Origin: Paenibacillus albus
GTDB taxonomy: Bacteria; Bacillota; Bacilli; Paenibacillales; Paenibacillaceae
DNA length: 64,000 bases
Assembly (NCBI RefSeq): GCF_003952225.1
Contig: NZ_CP034437.1
Location: 942,001-1,006,000 of the forward strand
Reading direction: 5' to 3'
Position numbers and translations under genes: made by a program. A model generated the notes under the pieces. That model was not told the DNA's origin. It saw nothing but the letters and a program-made list of their open reading frames with translations, and did not search any database. Below, piece by piece: positions 60,817 to 64,000 of the stretch; the stretch's first letter is position 1, and every line of letters starts with the position of its first letter.

Positions 60817-61551
60817 ATGAAGTTTGAAGTAATGACGACAACGGAGATCGCGGCTCGAATTGCAGATTCGCTCGCGGCGCAGCTGAAGGAGAAGCCGGAT
60901 TCCGTGCTGGGCATGACGACGGGCTCTTCGCCGATCAAGTACGGCATCTTTCAGGAATGGATTCGCAGGGAGGAAGCGGGAGAGCTGGATTTTGCCGAGG
61001 CGACGTTCATCAATCCCGATGAATTGATCGGTATCTCGCCGGATCATCCAGAGAGCTATCGCACCTTCATGCAGGAGCAGCTGTTCCAGCATCTGCGCAC
61101 GAAGCAGAAGGCTGCCCATATCCCGGACGGCTCGGTGGCGGATCTGGATCAGGAGTGCAGACGGTTCGACCAAGTGCTGCGTGACCTGCAATTCGCCGAC
61201 TGGCAGCTGATGGGACTAGGCCTCAACGGGCATATCGCCTTTATTGAACCTGCGGATGCCATTCCTGTGACCACTTACGTAGCGGATATCTATGAACAGA
61301 ATCGTCCTTACAGCTCCGTGCATTTCCGTTCGCCTGCGGAAGTGCCGAGCCGCACGATTACGATTGGTCTCGAAGCAGTCATGAAGGCGCGCGCTATCGT
61401 GCTCGTCGCTGCCGGTGCTAACAAAGCGGATATTGTCGCGGAGGCGTTCCAAGGTCCGGTGACGACTCGCATTCCGGCATCGCTGCTGCAGCTTCATCCG
61501 AATGTAACGATAATTCTGGACGAGGGATCAGCAAGCAAGCTGACCTTGTAA
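60817..61551 (+). CDS. nagB: Glucosamine-6-phosphate deaminase-like protein
   Basis: A 244-residue protein of the NagB/sugar-phosphate isomerase family. Matching segments are LGMTTGSSP (phosphate loop), NPDELIGISPDHPESYRTFM and MGLGLNGHIAFIEPAD. Compared with classical NagB, the catalytic F-N-M-D-E-Y is INPDELIG, keeping Asp-Glu, and D-G-H-I-A-F-N-E-P is NGHIAFIEP, so it is a divergent member. It likely converts GlcN-6-P or a related amino-sugar phosphate into a ketose phosphate and ammonia. The hydroxyacid dehydrogenase gene follows 13 bases later. Confidence 0.82.
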   Translation: MKFEVMTTTEIAARIADSLAAQLKEKPDSVLGMTTGSSPIKYGIFQEWIRREEAGELDFAEATFINPDELIGISPDHPESYRTFMQEQLFQHLRTKQKAAHIPDGSVADLDQECRRFDQVLRDLQFADWQLMGLGLNGHIAFIEPADAIPVTTYVADIYEQNRPYSSVHFRSPAEVPSRTITIGLEAVMKARAIVLVAAGANKADIVAEAFQGPVTTRIPASLLQLHPNVTIILDEGSASKLTL

Positions 61552-61564
61552 CAAGAGGAGAGCG

Positions 61565-62542
61565 ATGAGAGCGATGAATGGTGTAAAGATGTTATGTCTG
61601 AGCGGCTTAACGGAAGAGCAGCAGGCAGCTATACGGCTCGCTGCACCGGGTGTGGAGATCGTATTCGGCCAGCCAGGAGCTGAGACCGATGATGTGCAGT
61701 ACAAAGAAGCGGAGATTATCTTCGGCTGGGACGCGAAAGTGAAGGATATCGCGCTTCAGGAAGGAACGAAGCTGCGCTGGGTGCAGAGCTGGTCATCCGG
61801 CATCGACAAGATGCCGCTGCAGCAGCTGGCAGCGCGCGGCATCATGCTCGCCGATGCCAGCGGCGTTCATGCGAGGAGCGTGTCGGAGACCGCTCTCGCC
61901 ATGATGCTCGGCCTCTCGCGCGGCATCGCTGCGGCCGTTCGCAATCAACAGGGCAGCGTATGGGAGAGTCCGCATACGCTGGCGGAGATGAACGGCGGCA
62001 CCGTTGCGATCGTCGGTGCGGGCGAGATCGGCCGCGAGGTCGCGCGGCTTGCACGCGCATTCGATATGCGCGTCATTGCCGTTCGGCGCTCGGGCGGCAC
62101 GATGCCGGAGGCCGATGTGGTGTACGATACGGGCCGTCTCGACGATGCGCTGCGGGAGGCGGACTATGTCGTGAACATTTTGCCGCTGACGGAGGAGACA
62201 GCGCATCTGTTCCATGCGGAGCGGTTCGCTGTGATGAAGCGAAGCGCGTATTTCATCAACGTCGGGCGCGGAGGAACGGTGCGGACGGAGGATCTGGTGG
62301 AGGCGCTTCAGCAGGGCATCATCGCAGGCGCCGGCCTCGATGTGTTCGAGCAGGAGCCGCTGCCGGCCGATCATCCGCTCTGGTCGCTGCCGAACGTCAT
62401 CCTGACCCCGCATAACTCCGGCGGTCATACGGTTCGCAACGCGGAGCGGCTCGTGAAGCTGTTCATCTCGAACCTGCAGCATTACTTGGCGGGCGAGACC
62501 GGAAGCATGCGCAATATTGTCGATTATTCGAAGCAGTATTGA
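61565..62542 (+). CDS. D-isomer 2-hydroxyacid dehydrogenase
   Basis: A 325-residue NAD(P)-dependent enzyme. The Rossmann motif is VAIVGAGEIGREVARLARAF. The catalytic triad is Arg (FINVGRGGTVRTED), Glu (LDVFEQEPLP) and His (LTPHNSGGH). The N-terminal domain is truncated relative to some members but functional-looking. Family members reduce 2-keto acids such as glyoxylate or hydroxypyruvate. AGGAG lies four bases from the ATG; a second ATG nine bases on would give spacing of 13. It is coexpressed with the NagB-like gene. Confidence 0.92.
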   Translation: MRAMNGVKMLCLSGLTEEQQAAIRLAAPGVEIVFGQPGAETDDVQYKEAEIIFGWDAKVKDIALQEGTKLRWVQSWSSGIDKMPLQQLAARGIMLADASGVHARSVSETALAMMLGLSRGIAAAVRNQQGSVWESPHTLAEMNGGTVAIVGAGEIGREVARLARAFDMRVIAVRRSGGTMPEADVVYDTGRLDDALREADYVVNILPLTEETAHLFHAERFAVMKRSAYFINVGRGGTVRTEDLVEALQQGIIAGAGLDVFEQEPLPADHPLWSLPNVILTPHNSGGHTVRNAERLVKLFISNLQHYLAGETGSMRNIVDYSKQY

Positions 62543-62577
62543 TGGTAGCTGGGAGTGGCTGGGAGCGGGATCACCAC

Positions 62578-62766
62578 CGAGAGTGCGGTTTTGCGACTCT
62601 CAGCCTTGAACTAGCGTCGTTTTGCCGCTGAGTGTCTGATTTCTGGACTCTCACCAGCCTACGATCAGCTTCTGAGCGTTATCCTGCTGCCGAGAGTGCG
62701 GTTTAGAAACTCTCAGCATCAAACTAGCGTCGATTTGCCGTCGAGAGTCTGATTTCTGGACTCTCC
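62578..62766. repeat. Four-module intergenic repeat element, GAGNGT type (locus C)
   Basis: Four 25-bp modules lie at 62578-62602, 62629-62653, 62691-62715 and 62742-62766. Each reads (C/T)GAG(A/T)GT-N11-ACTCTC. Spacers are exactly 26, 37 and 26 bp. Modules 1 and 3 share the centre GCGGTTT; modules 2 and 4 share CTGATTTCTGG; spacers 1 and 3 share CTAGCGTCG and TTTGCCG. The element fills most of the stretch between the dehydrogenase and the convergent LysR gene. Confidence 0.92.
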
Positions 62767-62837
62767 TCTTTATTGTCCAAGCAAGCTAACCGCAATAATC
62801 CATTTATTTTGCCAACAACTGCTGTTGCCAAAACACC

Positions 62838-62877
62838 AGAGCTGGCTCCCTCACACAAGGGAGTCAGCTCTTTCTTC
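62838..62877. terminator. Bidirectional terminator
   Basis: AGAGCTGGCTCCCT pairs with AGGGAGTCAGCTCT with one mismatch, followed by TTCTT. Confidence 0.82.
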
Positions 62878-62881
62878 ATAA

Positions 62882-63772
62882 TTACGTCTCAAAGCAAGCA
62901 ATGAAGTGCTCCGCTCGGCGCGAGAGCTTATGATCCTTCAGCCAGACGATGCCGACATCCGATTCGAAATGGGCATCGCGCAGCTCCAGCATAGTCACTT
63001 GGTCCGAAGGGAAGGAAGCGATCACAGACTTCGGGAACACGGAGACGCCAATGCCCGCAGCGACGAGCGACATAATGATGGCGACGCTGGAGCATTCGCC
63101 GATTAGTTTCGGTTCGAGCCCTTTGCGCCTAAACTCTTGCACGATGTGCTCGTGCATGCGAATCGTCTTGTCCGTCTTTAAGGTGATGAAGTCGAATTCG
63201 GCAAGCTCTTCGATGCTGATTGCATGATCGCTTGCGGGCGGCGCCCAGGCGGCAGGCATGAGTGCCACGTACGGGTCGGACGGAAGCGAGTGCACAGCTA
63301 GCCGCGCCGGCGAAATATCCGACTCGAAAGGCAGCCGCGACACAACGAGCTCAATCGCGCGGTTGTTCAGCATTTCTCCGAGCGAGTAATGGTCACCTTC
63401 TGCGATTTTGTATGTAACGAAGGGATATTTCCCTCTGAACTGCTGAATCGGCCTGGGCAGAATCGAGACGCAGGAGACGACAGCGCCAATCGAGAGCATG
63501 CCCCTTACCCCGGCTTCGAGTTCTTTCACTTCGTTCACCGTCTCATCGAGCTGGAACAGCAGCGCTTCCGCCTTGTCTCTAAGCAATGCCCCCGCCGCGG
63601 TGAGCGTGAGCTCTTTATGCCCCCGTTCAAACAGCTTCGCGCCGAGCTCCTCCTCCATCAGCATAAGCTGGCGGCTCAATGGCGGCTGCTCCATATGAAG
63701 CAGCTTAGCTGCCCGCGTAATTTGCTTCTCCTGCGCAATGGTCAGGAAGTATTTGAGCTGTCTAATGTCCAT
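62882..63772 (-). CDS. LysR family transcriptional regulator (divergent from aminotransferase)
   Basis: A 296-residue regulator. The winged helix is MDIRQLKYFLTIAQEKQITR followed by AAKLLHMEQPPLSRQLMLME. The effector domain starts at GMLSIGAVVSCVSILPRPIQ. The protein resembles CitR/GltC/AlsR-type regulators of Bacilli. It is divergent from the branched-chain aminotransferase gene, and a LysR-type box lies between them, so control of that gene is likely. TGGAGGGAG precedes the start. Confidence 0.9.
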   Translation of the reverse strand: MDIRQLKYFLTIAQEKQITRAAKLLHMEQPPLSRQLMLMEEELGAKLFERGHKELTLTAAGALLRDKAEALLFQLDETVNEVKELEAGVRGMLSIGAVVSCVSILPRPIQQFRGKYPFVTYKIAEGDHYSLGEMLNNRAIELVVSRLPFESDISPARLAVHSLPSDPYVALMPAAWAPPASDHAISIEELAEFDFITLKTDKTIRMHEHIVQEFRRKGLEPKLIGECSSVAIIMSLVAAGIGVSVFPKSVIASFPSDQVTMLELRDAHFESDVGIVWLKDHKLSRRAEHFIACFET

Positions 63773-63792
63773 ATTTGCTCTCCCTCCACTAC

Positions 63793-63807
63793 ATACTTTA
63801 AAGGTAT
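63793..63807. promoter_or_regulatory. LysR-type binding box
   Basis: ATAC-N7-GTAT, a T-N11-A dyad with an AT-rich centre (TTTAAAG), sits 20-35 bases upstream of the LysR start and about 90 bases upstream of the divergent aminotransferase start. Confidence 0.6.
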
Positions 63808-63895
63808 AGATAATCGACCTAATAGATATTTTATATATACCTCACATGGTGGTAGGATGCAATCAACAATCTACAATGAGGGAGAAGTGGAAAGT

Positions 63896-64000
63896 ATGAT
63901 CAGAGTCGAACAAAGCACGAATTTGAAAGCAAAACCGCCGCAGGGGGAGCTCGGTTTCGGGAAGTATTTTACCGACCATATGTTCATGCTCGATTACGAA
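63896..64000 (+). CDS. ilvE: Branched-chain amino acid aminotransferase (N-terminal fragment, cut by window end)
   Basis: The first 35 codons are present. After a variable start they read GELGFGKYFTDHMFMLDYE, the conserved N-terminus of Bacillales branched-chain aminotransferases (IlvE/IlvK, YwaA type). These PLP enzymes interconvert Leu, Ile and Val with their 2-keto acids. GGGAGAAG lies about 10 bases upstream. Divergence from a LysR gene suggests regulation by it. The gene continues beyond the window. Confidence 0.82.
   Translation, partial: MIRVEQSTNLKAKPPQGELGFGKYFTDHMFMLDYE

Noticed and set aside
63773-63895. A T-box or leader attenuator upstream of the branched-chain aminotransferase gene
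   Set aside because: The interval is only about 120 bases, lacks a T-box sequence and a terminator, and instead contains a LysR-type dyad.

Overview
The window looks like a chromosomal segment of a Gram-positive, spore-forming member of the Paenibacillaceae (Paenibacillus/Cohnella-like). Supporting signs are strong Shine-Dalgarno sites (GGAGG), frequent GTG and TTG starts, a secreted S-layer-homology protein, a Bce-type two-component/ABC module, a YidC lipoprotein, small His-rich and coat-like proteins, and many stand-alone regulators paired with small enzymes. I see no rRNA, tRNA, CRISPR array, prophage or intact insertion sequence.

Layout. 1-3.2 kb: tail of an ECF sigma factor fused to a degenerate peptidase-like domain, glutamate racemase, and an APH-fold kinase. 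3.4-6.2 kb: a PhyH-family protein with an altered metal motif, then a siderophore-binding lipoprotein with a near-consensus Fur box and an AraC regulator. 6.3-9.1 kb: a PadR-controlled operon (regulator, pentapeptide protein, DrrAB-like exporter). 9.3-20.6 kb: kinase-like protein, uridine kinase, a secreted Hcp1-family protein, a chemoreceptor, an oxidoreductase, a DJ-1 fusion, an OmpR-type two-component pair, a quinone-reductase-like enzyme and small unknowns. 20.7-28.2 kb: GNAT/DUF4838 pair, LysR and rhodanese, a secreted beta-propeller, a BtrH-type protein and YidC. 28.3-36 kb: SLH protein, HxlR/MFS/aldo-keto reductase group, GH26 enzyme, TauE/SafE exporter. 36-41.4 kb: NarL-type two-component pair, CcdC-like protein, GNAT, a dehydrogenase remnant, ArsR/AHSA1/DinB. 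41.5-45.8 kb: an operon of an ornithine-cyclodeaminase-like enzyme, an M19 protein lacking several metal ligands, and a CocE-type hydrolase. 46-50.7 kb: BceRS/BceAB-type module. 50.7-59.7 kb: EamA transporter, VOC protein, DUF975, AraC/GyrI-like, ASCH, membrane proteins, transglutaminase, diguanylate cyclase and three small proteins. 59.7-64 kb: asparaginase, NagB-like enzyme, 2-hydroxyacid dehydrogenase, LysR, and the start of a branched-chain aminotransferase.

The most unusual signal is not a gene. Three intergenic loci (39731-39915, 52247-52435, 62578-62766) share one geometry: four near-palindromic modules of 24-25 bp with an 11-bp centre, separated by spacers of exactly 26, 37 and 26 bp. 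Two loci use GAGNGT/ACTCTC arms and one uses unrelated TAACG/CGTTA arms. Geometry kept to the base pair while sequence changes suggests a constrained DNA or RNA structure, or a mobile repeat family, that I cannot assign to anything known. Secondary points of interest are the Sec-exported Hcp1 homologue in a Gram-positive context, the HxG metal motif in the PhyH protein, and the M19 protein without its usual HxD and Glu ligands.
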